Shown in pieces: positions 39,587 to 47,899 of a stretch of 56,249 bases of DNA (position 1 is the first letter of the stretch; each line of letters starts with the position of its first letter). Source of the stretch: Deltaproteobacteria bacterium (GTDB taxonomy: Bacteria; Desulfobacterota; Syntrophia; Syntrophales; UBA2210); the NCBI GenBank assembly GCA_019314085.1, contig JAFCZZ010000007.1, positions 1 to 56,249 on the forward strand, read 5' to 3'. A program made the position numbers and the translations under genes. The notes below the pieces were generated by a model, which was not told the origin of the DNA, did not search any database, and saw only the letters and a program-made list of their open reading frames with translations.

Positions 39587-39612
39587 GCCAGCCCGGCGGC
39601 ATAGCTGGGACT
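39587..39612. repeat. 26-nt intergenic hairpin repeat, copy 1
   Basis: Begins gccagcccggcggcatagct. It matches copy 2 (40768-40793) at 25 of 26 positions. CCCGGC pairs with GCTGGG (one G-T wobble) around a 6-nt loop. It lies 4 nt after the stop of the phosphatase gene. Confidence 0.85.
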
Positions 39613-39640
39613 ACTCCGACGTGACGACGGAAGATCTGCG

Positions 39641-40027
39641 ATGGAAAAACTGTTCACGTTGACCTCTGCTATTGGAGATGCCGCCCCGGTTGGAGTGGGG
39701 CACACCATCAACATCGTCGCCCACGCCAGCGTGCGTTGCGTGCCTTTGATGGTGGGTCTTCAGCCCGGGCTCGACAAGGTGTTCAAGGTACTCGAGATAC
39801 GGGCCGCCCGCGAGCTGTTGACAACGGCAGAGATTGAACCGGGACGCTGGCAGTGCGGCCCGTCGCTGGTCGCCAAACTCCGTCCTGGTGAGATGTTCCA
39901 CGTTGAGGTGCGCAACGACTCGGAGCATCCGCATCACTTCTACGCCGACGTGCTTGGTGACCAATACGCCGAGCTCTCGGTTATGCGCAAAACGAGCCGT
40001 CTTCAACGCTGCGAGTCGAAGCGATGA
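39641..40027 (+). CDS. Small beta-rich protein, 128 aa
   Basis: 128 residues. Regular strand pattern (RCVPLMVGLQ, VFKVLEIRAAREL, EMFHVEVRNDSEHPHHFYAD) with two Cys. Resembles cupredoxin or small jelly-roll sandwiches only in outline. Could be a minor shell or tail-fibre component. The end couples to the next gene (ATGA). Confidence 0.55.
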   Translation: MEKLFTLTSAIGDAAPVGVGHTINIVAHASVRCVPLMVGLQPGLDKVFKVLEIRAARELLTTAEIEPGRWQCGPSLVAKLRPGEMFHVEVRNDSEHPHHFYADVLGDQYAELSVMRKTSRLQRCESKR

Positions 40028-40290
40028 AGACGCGTCCCCTGTCGCCCTCTCCCCCACCGCCAAAGCGGCAATGTCGCTGGTGCGGCAGCGCCAAAGTTGC
40101 CCAGGACGGCGGCGCGGATCAGGAGTGCGCAGCGTGTCGATCTTCGGCCAGCTACCACGCGTGGGAGTCGCCGTACAACGGGGCCCTGGTGAAGCGAGAC
40201 ATGGCGATGGCATACCGGGGGTTGCTTGGCTACGGCTCAGGTGAGCCCGGCCCAGAACAGCTTCACGCTGGAGACGACGATGGGGACTGA
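40024..40290 (+). CDS. Zinc-ribbon protein, 88 aa
   Basis: 88 residues; ATG overlaps the upstream TGA. CRWCGSAK and CAACRSS form a four-Cys zinc ribbon (spacing about 17), preceded by a Pro-rich N-terminus and followed by a short C-terminal tail. Likely nucleic-acid or protein binding. Confidence 0.6.
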   Translation: MKTRPLSPSPPPPKRQCRWCGSAKVAQDGGADQECAACRSSASYHAWESPYNGALVKRDMAMAYRGLLGYGSGEPGPEQLHAGDDDGD

Positions 40291-40741
40291 GGACGGTTAC
40301 CAGTGGTGGGCGGAGCGAGACAGTTCTCGCACTCAGGCTCACGTGGGTGTGCTGTACTTCGGCAACCGTCCCGCTCACTTGTTTGCTGGGCCGCTCACGG
40401 GAGAGGCGACCGTCGCAACCATCTGCGATTGCGCTCTGCAGGTTGTCCTGTCGCCGCCCAAGGGACTGGGCGAGGGGTATGCTCGCAGTGGCTACGGTCC
40501 CCCTCGAACCGGCGTTTTGGTGTGCCCAAGCTGCCTCGCCAAGCTGTCGATGGTGTGCGCAGATAAAACACCATTGGGAAAGACTGCTCGCCGGTTGCTC
40601 TATGAGCTTGGGTGGGGGGGAGAGGACCCTCCCCACATCTGGCGAGTGCGCAAGACGCGCCTTCTGCCGGCCGACGACATTGCCGGTTCGCTCGCGGTGG
40701 CCCCTCCGCCTATCGATGACCGCCAGCCCAGTGGCTCTTGA
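40280..40741 (+). CDS. Cys-containing protein, 153 aa
   Basis: 153 residues from ATG 40280 with a GGAG site. ICDCAL and VCPSCLAK can form a zinc site. The rest is mixed alpha/beta. No enzyme motif. It overlaps the previous gene by 11 nt and is followed at 40768 by the hairpin repeat. Confidence 0.58.
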   Translation: MGTEDGYQWWAERDSSRTQAHVGVLYFGNRPAHLFAGPLTGEATVATICDCALQVVLSPPKGLGEGYARSGYGPPRTGVLVCPSCLAKLSMVCADKTPLGKTARRLLYELGWGGEDPPHIWRVRKTRLLPADDIAGSLAVAPPPIDDRQPSGS

Positions 40742-40767
40742 CTGGGACCTGATCCCCGCGGTCAGAC

Positions 40768-40793
40768 GCCAGCCCGGCGGCATAGCCGGGACT
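40768..40793. repeat. 26-nt intergenic hairpin repeat, copy 2
   Basis: Same sequence as 39587-39612 except one T-to-C change that makes the stem perfect (CCCGGC / GCCGGG). It follows the stop of the 153-residue gene by 26 nt. Confidence 0.85.
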
Positions 40794-40831
40794 TCTCTCG
40801 GATCTGTCTCCTCCTAGCCGATGATATTTCC

Positions 40832-41059
40832 ATGGTGCGACTCAGGTTAAGCCAACATCCATTTGCCAACGGTTTCCCTCAAGTGTGCCCGGGGTGCGGT
40901 CACCCGTACCAATGGAAGCTGACGATCAAAACCATCTGGTGCTCGGGGATCTACCATCGCTGTCGAGACTGCAAATGGACGGAGCGCAACCGTCTCGTTG
41001 AGCGGTGCGAGAGGTGCCGTCTAGACCCAGCGCGGGGATTTGTCCACGATGGTGGTTGA
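40832..41059 (+). CDS. Zinc-ribbon protein, 75 aa
   Basis: 75 residues. VCPGCGHPY, HRCRDCKW and RCERCRLD give three CxxC pairs, enough for a zinc ribbon plus an extra pair. Basic throughout, consistent with nucleic-acid binding. It ends before the convergent gene 41091-41849. Confidence 0.62.
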   Translation: MVRLRLSQHPFANGFPQVCPGCGHPYQWKLTIKTIWCSGIYHRCRDCKWTERNRLVERCERCRLDPARGFVHDGG

Positions 41060-41090
41060 GGACGGCTGCCAACGGGACGTTGGCGACCTC

Positions 41091-41849
41091 TTACCACCAA
41101 CGGAAGGCTGCCCACCAGTCGCACAGCGCCATGATACGGGCGACATTTTCTAGCACCTTGGATCGGTATCCTCGGCCCTTTGCTTGGGTGGGCGGATAGG
41201 TGCTCATCAGCGCGCAATCACTAGCGGCGGCGGCGTATGATCGCTCCGTCAATAGGGCCACCTGGGCAGGGGTTACGAGCTCGGCGGCATCGGTGGCCGC
41301 GTTGGTCAACATGGCCTGGCCGGTGTTGTTCGGCGCTGGACTCGTCGGGTCGAAGGGCTGGCCCGTGCGGCTGCGGTGCACACGGTCAAGCTCGGCTGAG
41401 AGCTGGTCGCGCCAGGTTCTGGCAATGTCGACCGGCTGAGAGCTGGATAGCAGTAGCGGCCAGATGGAAAGCAATCGGGCAGCAACTAGCGCAAATTGCT
41501 GCCCGCGGTGCTGCTGGGCCTCGTGGCCTTTGACCTTTGGATACCAAGAAGCCTCGAGTTCGGCCATGATCCGGGCGAGCCGCTCGTTGATGGCTGGTGA
41601 GAAAAATACCAGCTGTTGCTCACGCGGTGAGAGTAGCTCGAATTTTGCACGCGTCCTTTCCATCTGCTTCTTGAACCAATAGCCGGGAGTCTGATGGAGA
41701 GTTCGGCTTGAGGCCGAAGAGGCCATCGGGGGCATTTGAGACGGCGCATGGGCGAGCAGTTGCTTTCGTCGGGCCACGTAGGTTAGACCGCCGCCGGCTG
41801 CGCCCAGGACTACCAAGCCGCCGATCAGTGCCGGAATACCAGGACACAT
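41091..41849 (-). CDS. N-terminally anchored membrane protein, 252 aa
   Basis: 252 residues from ATG 41849 with a strong GGAGG site; the only minus-strand gene in this region. A single N-terminal helix (IPALIGGLVVLGAAGGGLTYVA) then basic RRKQ, so the bulk faces the positive side. The body is helical with Arg/Trp-rich segments. Orientation is the reverse of the C-tail proteins nearby. It might act in assembly rather than in the shell. Confidence 0.62.
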   Translation of the reverse strand: MCPGIPALIGGLVVLGAAGGGLTYVARRKQLLAHAPSQMPPMASSASSRTLHQTPGYWFKKQMERTRAKFELLSPREQQLVFFSPAINERLARIMAELEASWYPKVKGHEAQQHRGQQFALVAARLLSIWPLLLSSSQPVDIARTWRDQLSAELDRVHRSRTGQPFDPTSPAPNNTGQAMLTNAATDAAELVTPAQVALLTERSYAAAASDCALMSTYPPTQAKGRGYRSKVLENVARIMALCDWWAAFRWW

Positions 41850-42050
41850 GCTCCACCTCCAAACAGCAAAACGGCCCCCCCCCACCATCTGACAGAGCAG
41901 GGGGCGGCCCGAGTCCCATCTTAGGGGAGTTTGGTCCTGTTGGAAACTCAGCAGCGCTTCGGGCGGCGGCTTGGCGGAGCCGCTTGTGCAATCTGGCCGA
42001 GTAAGTTAGCCTGACCCTCAGACCGGTGGGGAGCGTTGAGCGCCGCGGCC
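41850..42050. promoter_or_regulatory. Divergent intergenic region, 201 nt
   Basis: Lies between the minus-strand 252-aa gene and the plus-strand virion block and must hold their promoters. It has a nine-C run (41875-41883) with a pairing GGGGGC, and a GCGGCT/AGCCGC hairpin in the middle. I see no clear sigma70 pair. Confidence 0.45.
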
Positions 42051-42650
42051 ATGAGCACTCTTGCGCTCACCATGTACGCTCCCAACGCCAGTCCTCGCTC
42101 TTTCCTGGGCACCATGCCCACGTCACAGCTGCGTCCGTTCCGCGGAGCCCGCGACACGTTGGCGCTGATGGCCGAGAGTGCGCTTGGGGATCACGGTGAG
42201 CGCAGCACTATCGTGCGCACGTTCACGACATGGGTTGTGGGGGAGCTCTGGCCCAAGGATTACCTCGGGGAAATCCTCGCCATCCGCAACGTCCTGCTCC
42301 AGCCCAGCCCGGGACGGCCCGGTGCCGTTTTATTTCGTTACACCAACGATCCGCGCCACGTCGAATTCGTCAAGACGCCCGAGCGGCAGGTGGTGGAAAT
42401 TCAACAGCACGGCACCACGGCTGTAGACTGCGACGAGCTGGGCCTGATGGCAGCGACGATGCTGCTGCAGGTCGGGCGCAAGGTCGAGTACGTCGCCCTT
42501 GGCTTTGCGCCCGACTCGCTCACTCACGTGGGCCTGCGCGCCCAGGAGCCAAAGAGTGGGTCTTGGATTTGGATCGACGCGGTGGCAGGCGAGCGCGAGC
42601 GCGCCGCTGCCGAGGGCGCAAAACAACTGCTCGTGTGGAGCTTGGACTGA
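42051..42650 (+). CDS. Transglutaminase-like cysteine protein
   Basis: 199 residues from ATG 42051; an in-frame TTG at 42036 is possible. The order C127 (TAVDCDELGLMAA), H159 (LTHVGL) and D176 (WIWIDAVAG) matches the Cys-His-Asp triad and spacing of transglutaminase-like peptidases. These hydrolyse or crosslink proteins or peptidoglycan stems. It heads the plus-strand virion block, so a role in maturation or wall penetration fits. TAATG-type stop/start overlap (TGATG) to the next gene. Confidence 0.72.
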   Translation: MSTLALTMYAPNASPRSFLGTMPTSQLRPFRGARDTLALMAESALGDHGERSTIVRTFTTWVVGELWPKDYLGEILAIRNVLLQPSPGRPGAVLFRYTNDPRHVEFVKTPERQVVEIQQHGTTAVDCDELGLMAATMLLQVGRKVEYVALGFAPDSLTHVGLRAQEPKSGSWIWIDAVAGERERAAAEGAKQLLVWSLD

Positions 42651-42970
42651 TGGCTAGCTGGAAACAGGTGTATCAGCAAGGCGACCAGATTGGTTGGGCT
42701 TGGACCACTGATCCTTCCGCCACGTTCGTGTCGTTTGACTGCGGCCCGACCCGAGGCATTCACGTGTGGGACCGGGCCCCCACTTTCTGGGGCCAAGTGC
42801 TGCGCAAGCCGCCGAAATACATTGGCCAGCCAAACTACTACCACTTCTACAATCGCGCCGACGGCTCGTTCTTGGGCTGGTTCTGGGTGGGCCACGGCAC
42901 AGCTCTGGTTGTTGCGCGGTTCTGCCCCAACACATACGTACTGACTCCGCAAGGAACACAGGTGACATGA
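42650..42970 (+). CDS. Aromatic-rich protein, 106 aa
   Basis: 106 residues. Trp and Tyr make an unusually large fraction (WKQVYQQGDQIGWAWTTDP, YHFYNRADGSFLGWFWVGHG). Likely a compact beta domain, perhaps a glycan- or wall-binding module. Coupled at both ends to its neighbours. Confidence 0.6.
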   Translation: MASWKQVYQQGDQIGWAWTTDPSATFVSFDCGPTRGIHVWDRAPTFWGQVLRKPPKYIGQPNYYHFYNRADGSFLGWFWVGHGTALVVARFCPNTYVLTPQGTQVT

Positions 42971-43935
42971 TGCGTTTCTATCGCAACTACTCAGCCCCCC
43001 CCACTCAGCCGTTTGCGCTGCCCATCAGCAGCCATCCGCCGTCGGCCCCCTGCGGCCCCGGCGCCAAAACGGCTCACGGTCAGTTCGTGAACCGCGGCGG
43101 CGTGTTCGAGGGCGCTGCCATGAGCCAGGGGCAGTCGCGCTGCGGCTACTGGTCAGACAACGTCGGGCAGGTCCCACTGCGCAACGAGTATGACTATGGC
43201 CGCGGCGGCCCACCGACATCGACCTCGCTCAGGACTGTCCAAGCGTGGCCGCCTGAGACCCCCAGCCGGTTCCAGCCCCGGATCGTCAACCTGGGCTACC
43301 CCGGTGCCCAAAACGTGGAGCATCCCACCGACTCGCTCGGCAATGCCGATGTGCAGCGCCCGCTGCAAGCTGGCGTGGACTCCACCCGCGGTCGCCGCAT
43401 CTGGGCGGGGCCTTCGGGCCCGCAGCCGGGAATGACGGCTCGGGGCGGCGTGCTGGACGGCAACGCTCTGGCCACGGGGCAGAATTTGCACGCGGCCTAC
43501 TACACTGGTGAGAGCCCCAGGACGCTGCAGCCTCGCAGTGATCTCCGCACGATCCCAAACCCCAGGGTACAGGGTCCGGTGACGGAGGTCGGCTGGGGAG
43601 TAGACGGCCCCGAGCAGCAGCGGCGCAACTACGGCGCCATGGAAGCTGCCCGTCCGGTGGGTTTCCCCCGTCTGGGGGGCGCTGGCGCAAACGTGGCTGC
43701 CACGGCGGTCCAACTAGGGCCTGCGGGTGGCTGCCCAAAAGCCGTATCCGCTAGTGTATTCGGCGGCCGAGTACCTGGCGGAGTCATCGCAGCTAGCAGT
43801 GTTTTTCGCACTCCCGTGCGGGTCATCGAGGGCCCGGTGTCGCCGGTCTCCACCGTGCAGCCTGCCGTCCGATCTGTGCCGGCTGCAGACAGCTGCATGG
43901 CCCTGGGCGGCCCCGGCCCCGATGGCTTAGGCTGA
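42967..43935 (+). CDS. Pro/Gly-rich virion-type protein, 322 aa
   Basis: 322 residues; ATG overlaps the upstream TGA. The start MRFYRNYSAPPTQPF resembles the start of the 13898-14221 protein (MTYFRNYPEPY). The whole protein is rich in Pro, Gly, Arg and Asn with few predicted helices and no membrane segment. It looks like an extended or multi-turn structural protein, possibly lining the shell. Function unknown. Confidence 0.6.
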   Translation: MMRFYRNYSAPPTQPFALPISSHPPSAPCGPGAKTAHGQFVNRGGVFEGAAMSQGQSRCGYWSDNVGQVPLRNEYDYGRGGPPTSTSLRTVQAWPPETPSRFQPRIVNLGYPGAQNVEHPTDSLGNADVQRPLQAGVDSTRGRRIWAGPSGPQPGMTARGGVLDGNALATGQNLHAAYYTGESPRTLQPRSDLRTIPNPRVQGPVTEVGWGVDGPEQQRRNYGAMEAARPVGFPRLGGAGANVAATAVQLGPAGGCPKAVSASVFGGRVPGGVIAASSVFRTPVRVIEGPVSPVSTVQPAVRSVPAADSCMALGGPGPDGLG

Positions 43936-43952
43936 GCCCCAAGGACGATCCC

Positions 43953-44933
43953 ATGTATGATGACTTCGAGCTCGAGACCCTATTGGCGCCTCCCCACCAG
44001 CTGACCGAGGCGCCGCTGGTCGATCCGTCTCCGATCAGTCGGGATCTGGAGTTGACAGGTGAGCTGACAGGTCCCGATCGGGCCCGTATGGCGGCCGAGC
44101 ACGGACGGTATCTCAGTGGAGTGGACAACATGTCGACACAATCGGACCCGCGTGAAAATCTAGTCGAAAAGGCCGAGCATGCCGAGGTCTTCGACATGGA
44201 GGCGCAAGACGACGTGCTTGGCAGTGGCATCTTCGATCCCTACCATCGAGGCGGCACTGCCAACCGCAACGCAGGGGTTTTTGCGAGCAAAAACTCGCTG
44301 CCCGGTTACCTGGCTCGCGAGGTGCCATTTACGGCAAGCACTGAGGTGACCGATCTCACCGACGGGGCCGCGGTAGTGACCGTCCCCGCCGGCGGCATGG
44401 CCTACGTCGAGCGCGACGGTCATCTTGCCGACATGAACTACCCCGGACCGATTCCGCAGCCCCCGGTTTTGGCTCCTGTGGCCCTCACGACCCGGGACGA
44501 GCCCTACGCCATGACGGGACCTGCCAGTCCCCAAGGCTGGGACGTGGACACGCTGCTGCAGGCTGCTGACGCGGCCCCCTACGGCGTGCCGCCCACCAGG
44601 AACACCGGCACCCCCGGTCCAGCGCCCGTCCCTCAGCGACGAGCGGTGAGCGGCCTGGGTCAGGCTGCCTGGCCCCCGGGCCATCCACCTCGCCAGCCCA
44701 TGTTTCACGTGAAACAATTGCCCCAGAGCCCCGCGAGCCGGCTGGTGGCCATGGTGCCGCACCAGACCCGTTTGGCGGCTCAATCGATCGTCAGTCCGGT
44801 GGTGGCTCGCATGGCCTTCGGGCAGGACCCGGCCGAGCAGAGCCCCACTAAGACGCTCGTGGCCTATGGCGTTGCGGGAGTTGTGGTGGGCGCGGCGTTG
44901 CGCATGCTGCTTGGCGCTCGGAGGGCCCGATAA
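43953..44933 (+). CDS. Membrane-anchored virion-type protein, 326 aa
   Basis: 326 residues. Polar, Pro-rich ectodomain with a beta-like middle (VTDLTDGAAVVTVPAGGM) and a C-terminal helix (LVAYGVAGVVVGAALRMLLG) ending ARRAR. Same plan as the minus-strand virion proteins. Stop overlaps the next ATG (TAATG). Confidence 0.65.
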   Translation: MYDDFELETLLAPPHQLTEAPLVDPSPISRDLELTGELTGPDRARMAAEHGRYLSGVDNMSTQSDPRENLVEKAEHAEVFDMEAQDDVLGSGIFDPYHRGGTANRNAGVFASKNSLPGYLAREVPFTASTEVTDLTDGAAVVTVPAGGMAYVERDGHLADMNYPGPIPQPPVLAPVALTTRDEPYAMTGPASPQGWDVDTLLQAADAAPYGVPPTRNTGTPGPAPVPQRRAVSGLGQAAWPPGHPPRQPMFHVKQLPQSPASRLVAMVPHQTRLAAQSIVSPVVARMAFGQDPAEQSPTKTLVAYGVAGVVVGAALRMLLGARRAR

Positions 44934-45403
44934 TGTACCGAGCCATGTTGCCAGATCGGGACAGCGCGCAGCTGACCATGAACCCGGCGGTGGCCAGCCC
45001 ACCGGTGCCCGAGCGCGACAGCATCTTCGGCGACACCTACGACGGCGTCCCCAATCCGATGGTGCCGTTCAAGCACGCCTATCCGACGCGGTTTCACGGT
45101 CCGGTGTGGCGCATGGCCCAACCGGGCCACGTTTACGCCCGGCAGCCCTATGCGAGCCCCCCGTTTCTGGGCTTGGGAGCGGTCAGTGAGCCGTTGACGG
45201 GCTCACCCCTTGCTGATGCCGCCCTGGGCGCGCTGATCGGCTGGGTGGGCGCTCCGTCGCGAGACCAGGCGCTGACCTATGCCGCCGTCGGCATGGTCGT
45301 GTCGGGTTTCTTGGGCAGCGTAGGACTGCTCGGGCTGCTCGGGTTTGAGCTGTACCAGGCTCACACCCGAGGCCGATTGCGCCCCGAGTTGAGCGGGGGT
45401 TGA
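44933..45403 (+). CDS. Two-helix membrane protein, 156 aa
   Basis: 156 residues. Tyr/Pro-rich N-terminus and two C-terminal hydrophobic segments (PLADAALGALIGWVGA and AVGMVVSGFLGSVGLLGLLG) followed by a basic tail. A hairpin membrane protein of the particle is likely. Confidence 0.62.
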   Translation: MYRAMLPDRDSAQLTMNPAVASPPVPERDSIFGDTYDGVPNPMVPFKHAYPTRFHGPVWRMAQPGHVYARQPYASPPFLGLGAVSEPLTGSPLADAALGALIGWVGAPSRDQALTYAAVGMVVSGFLGSVGLLGLLGFELYQAHTRGRLRPELSGG

Positions 45404-45454
45404 CCTGACCGTACTGACACCGGGGCGCGATGGCGCCACACACTGGAGCGAGCA

Positions 45455-45889
45455 ATGAGTTACAAGAGCATGGGCGAAGATGTCGGAGGCGGGTGGGCTC
45501 AGATGGCCGAGTGCATCGCAAATGGCGGGGCCTGGACCGGAACCTCGTGCGACTACAGCGGCCAGGTCGACATCATGGCCAAGGAGATGTGCGAGGGCGC
45601 CGGCGGCATCTGGGATCCCGTAGCCAAGACCTGCGGCATCATCGGCGGCGCCCCTCCGCCCACGACGATCCCCGGCACGACTCCGCCGACCACGACTCCG
45701 CCTTTGACTCCGCCGAGCGTCACCCCTCCGGTGGCTCCGCCCCCTCCCCCGACGACAGGTCCCCCGACGACTACTCCCCCGGCGGCCAAGGCGGAGATTT
45801 TCGGCCTGCCGCCACTGGCGGTGGGTTTGGGAGCTGCGGCCCTCGGCGTGGTGCTGGTAGGGGCCCTGGCCAAGAAGAAGAAGCGCTGA
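45455..45889 (+). CDS. Tandem paralogue 1: Cys-ectodomain, Pro-stalk, C-tail helix
   Basis: 144 residues. The ectodomain GGWAQMAECIANGGAWTGTS then C, and MCEGAGGIWDPVAKTC, has four Cys that probably form two disulfides. A long Pro/Thr stalk (about 68-115) and a C-terminal helix (PLAVGLGAAALGVVLVGAL) ending AKKKKR follow. It and the next two genes share the ectodomain pattern A-E-C, G-x-x-C, A-C, G-x-W-D, C. Probably surface-exposed on the particle. Confidence 0.72.
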   Translation: MSYKSMGEDVGGGWAQMAECIANGGAWTGTSCDYSGQVDIMAKEMCEGAGGIWDPVAKTCGIIGGAPPPTTIPGTTPPTTTPPLTPPSVTPPVAPPPPPTTGPPTTTPPAAKAEIFGLPPLAVGLGAAALGVVLVGALAKKKKR

Positions 45890-45959
45890 GCCTGGGGGTT
45901 CTTCTCCGAGTGGATGGCACGATGACCAGGACGGCAGCAGCAGAGCAATGGAGTCGAGC

Positions 45960-46328
45960 ATGAGTTACCGCTCCCTCGGACTAGCGTCCCGTAGCGCTGT
46001 CGGCGGCTGGGCACAGGTGGCCGAGTGCGTGGCGGATGGCGGGACCTGGGACGGCTACAAATGCGTCAAACTGGGCTCCCCGTCGATGCAGGAGCGCGCC
46101 TGCAAGGCCTCTGGAGGCTCCTGGGACTCTGTCGACCAGCTGTGCTATTCGCCTGGGACCGATAGCGGTAACGGCTCGGGCGAGACCTCCACCACGACCG
46201 GTGGAGGTGGCGGCTCGGGGGGCTCGAGCACCCCCAGGTCACAGATTTCCTGGGGGCAGATTGGCGTGGCGGCGGCGGTTTTGGTTGGAGCCGGCTGGTG
46301 GCTCAAAACTCGAAGTAAGAAGCGCTGA
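45960..46328 (+). CDS. Tandem paralogue 2
   Basis: 122 residues from ATG 45960, chosen over ATG 45948 because GGAG sits eight bases before it and the start MSYRS matches paralogue 1 (MSYKS). Ectodomain GGWAQVAECVADGGTWDGY then C, later RACKASGGSWDS and C. A Gly/Ser/Thr stalk replaces the Pro stalk. C-terminal helix (IGVAAAVLVGAGWWL) with tail KTRSKKR. Confidence 0.7.
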   Translation: MSYRSLGLASRSAVGGWAQVAECVADGGTWDGYKCVKLGSPSMQERACKASGGSWDSVDQLCYSPGTDSGNGSGETSTTTGGGGGSGGSSTPRSQISWGQIGVAAAVLVGAGWWLKTRSKKR

Positions 46329-46359
46329 GCCGCTGGGCTTGCGCCAAAGGGAGATGATG

Positions 46360-46692
46360 ATGCTGCACGGATTCAGTGGATTGGGTCAGGAGACGGCTCA
46401 GCCCGGTTGGGCGCAGATGGCCGAGTGCATTGCCGGCGGCGGGCAGTGGACGGGCACCCAGTGTATCCCAGGTCAGGTTCCGGTCGCTGAGCGAGCTTGC
46501 TTGGCCGCTGGCGGCATCTGGGATCCGTCCACTTCCCAGTGCTCGGTACCGATCGTTACCCCGGGCCAGCCCCCCCAGCAGCCTCCCCCCAAGGCTGGGC
46601 TCTCCACCGCGGGCATGGTGGGTATTGCAGCGGTGGCCGCCGTTGTTGCAGTGTTCTATCTCCGCAAGCCCAAGGCTCCGGGCAAGCGCTAA
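46360..46692 (+). CDS. Tandem paralogue 3
   Basis: 110 residues from ATG 46360 (46354 and 46357 are alternatives; GGGAG spacing favours 46360). Ectodomain PGWAQMAECIAGGGQWTGTQ then C, later RACLAAGGIWDPSTSQC. Short Pro/Gln stalk, then helix (AGMVGIAAVAAVVAVFYL) and tail RKPKAPGKR. The three tandem genes look like recent duplications with divergent stalk lengths. Confidence 0.7.
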   Translation: MLHGFSGLGQETAQPGWAQMAECIAGGGQWTGTQCIPGQVPVAERACLAAGGIWDPSTSQCSVPIVTPGQPPQQPPPKAGLSTAGMVGIAAVAAVVAVFYLRKPKAPGKR

Positions 46693-46701
46693 GGGGGCAC
46701 G

Positions 46702-47580
46702 GTGTCGAGCCTACTGTCACAGAGCGAGATGCGGGCGGGGTTGCCGGACTTTGCTGGCGCCACGTTGGTGGACAAGCTCGTCAGTGGGCGCAATGCGGCG
46801 GCAGCTCGGCTGGGTAAATTCACTTCCACGCTGAGTTACGCGCCGGCGGCGGCCGCGGACTTGCTCCACGAGATCAAGGCTTGGCAGGACCGCAACTACG
46901 ACCTGCTCAACACTATGATGCGGGATCCAAACACCGACACGCTGCCCGAGCAGGTCGCGTTTGAGTTTGGTCCCCAAAAGGCCCAGGCGCTCATCGTAGC
47001 GGGCTTCTCCGAAGCGGCTCGGGGGATGGGTCCCTGGATCAGTGGCGACTTGCAGCGCAACATGGGCCTTGATCCAAGCATCTCCGAGCCGTGGGTGCGT
47101 GCCGACGCCAAGCATCGGCTGCAGGTGTTTGGCTCGATCGTCAGGATGGACAACGATGGCGATCTGGAAAAGATCTTCCGCCCCGAGCAGTCCGGCCCCC
47201 AAGCTCAAAGCGGGCTTGGCGTATTGCCGGCCGTGATAGCCGCGGTCGGCGCCAAATGGCTGATCGTCGCCCTCATCCTGACTTTCCTGGCCACTGTAGC
47301 GCTGTTTCTCGTGTTCACCTACTCGACCGAGCAGTTGCGGCTCAACAACAAGATCATGGCCGACCGGTGTAAGGCGGCTGAGGAGCGCGGCGACACTGAA
47401 ACGGTGCGCCAGTGCATTGCCGCGGCGGCAGATTTGCAGAAGCATTCGCCCTTGTCCGAGCTCGGCCCCACTGTTCTGCGCTACGCCATGATCGGAGGCG
47501 GCATCTACCTTGCCATCACCGTCGGCGTGCCCGCGCTGGGGCGCGCGAGCGCGCAAGCCCGGCGGGAGGCCAAAGCGTGA
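46702..47580 (+). CDS. Two-helix membrane protein, 292 aa
   Basis: 292 residues from GTG 46702. A helical N-terminal part (about 1-160) precedes two membrane segments: WLIVALILTFLATVALFLVF (about 190-210) and YAMIGGGIYLAITVGVPAL near the end. A charged helical hairpin with a Cys pair separates them. Basic tail. Probably a larger membrane structural protein. Confidence 0.62.
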   Translation: MSSLLSQSEMRAGLPDFAGATLVDKLVSGRNAAAARLGKFTSTLSYAPAAAADLLHEIKAWQDRNYDLLNTMMRDPNTDTLPEQVAFEFGPQKAQALIVAGFSEAARGMGPWISGDLQRNMGLDPSISEPWVRADAKHRLQVFGSIVRMDNDGDLEKIFRPEQSGPQAQSGLGVLPAVIAAVGAKWLIVALILTFLATVALFLVFTYSTEQLRLNNKIMADRCKAAEERGDTETVRQCIAAAADLQKHSPLSELGPTVLRYAMIGGGIYLAITVGVPALGRASAQARREAKA

Positions 47581-47885
47581 GCGCCATCACCCATCGCGTG
47601 CTCATCGTTCCGCCCGGTGAGCCAGCTCAGGCGGTTCTGTGTTCGCTGGGCGAGAGCGGCGGGCCGGAATGCTTGCGCGTGGTCTCGCGCCATCGTCGCG
47701 TGGAGCCGGACGGCACTGAGATCTTCGTCGAGGACAAGGTCGGCAACCACTACGTGCCGCGCGTCATGTGGTTTCGAGCTCGCGGCAGGTGGCACCGGCA
47801 GATGCTGCGCCCCCGCCCCGCCGGTCGGCCTTGCGCCCTGACATTGTGTTCTGAGCAGGATGATCCTGTCACTAGGCTCCGTTGA
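47577..47885 (+). CDS. Basic hypothetical protein, 102 aa
   Basis: 102 residues from GTG 47577 overlapping the upstream TGA (GTGA). Beta-type and Arg-rich, three Cys; no membrane helix. Could be a soluble structural or DNA-contacting protein. Not recognised. Confidence 0.55.
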   Translation: MSAITHRVLIVPPGEPAQAVLCSLGESGGPECLRVVSRHRRVEPDGTEIFVEDKVGNHYVPRVMWFRARGRWHRQMLRPRPAGRPCALTLCSEQDDPVTRLR

Positions 47886-47899
47886 GACGAGGTGCTCTA

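Noticed and set aside
39611..40783. 390-codon minus-strand open frame
   Set aside because: It lies opposite three coupled plus-strand genes with good starts. Its product has no coherent composition. High GC makes long antisense frames common here.
44160..45002. 280-codon minus-strand open frame
   Set aside because: Antisense of the membrane-anchored 326-aa gene, which has coupling at both ends and a proper membrane helix.
46717..47556. 279-codon minus-strand open frame
   Set aside because: Antisense of the two-helix 292-aa membrane protein; no start signal.
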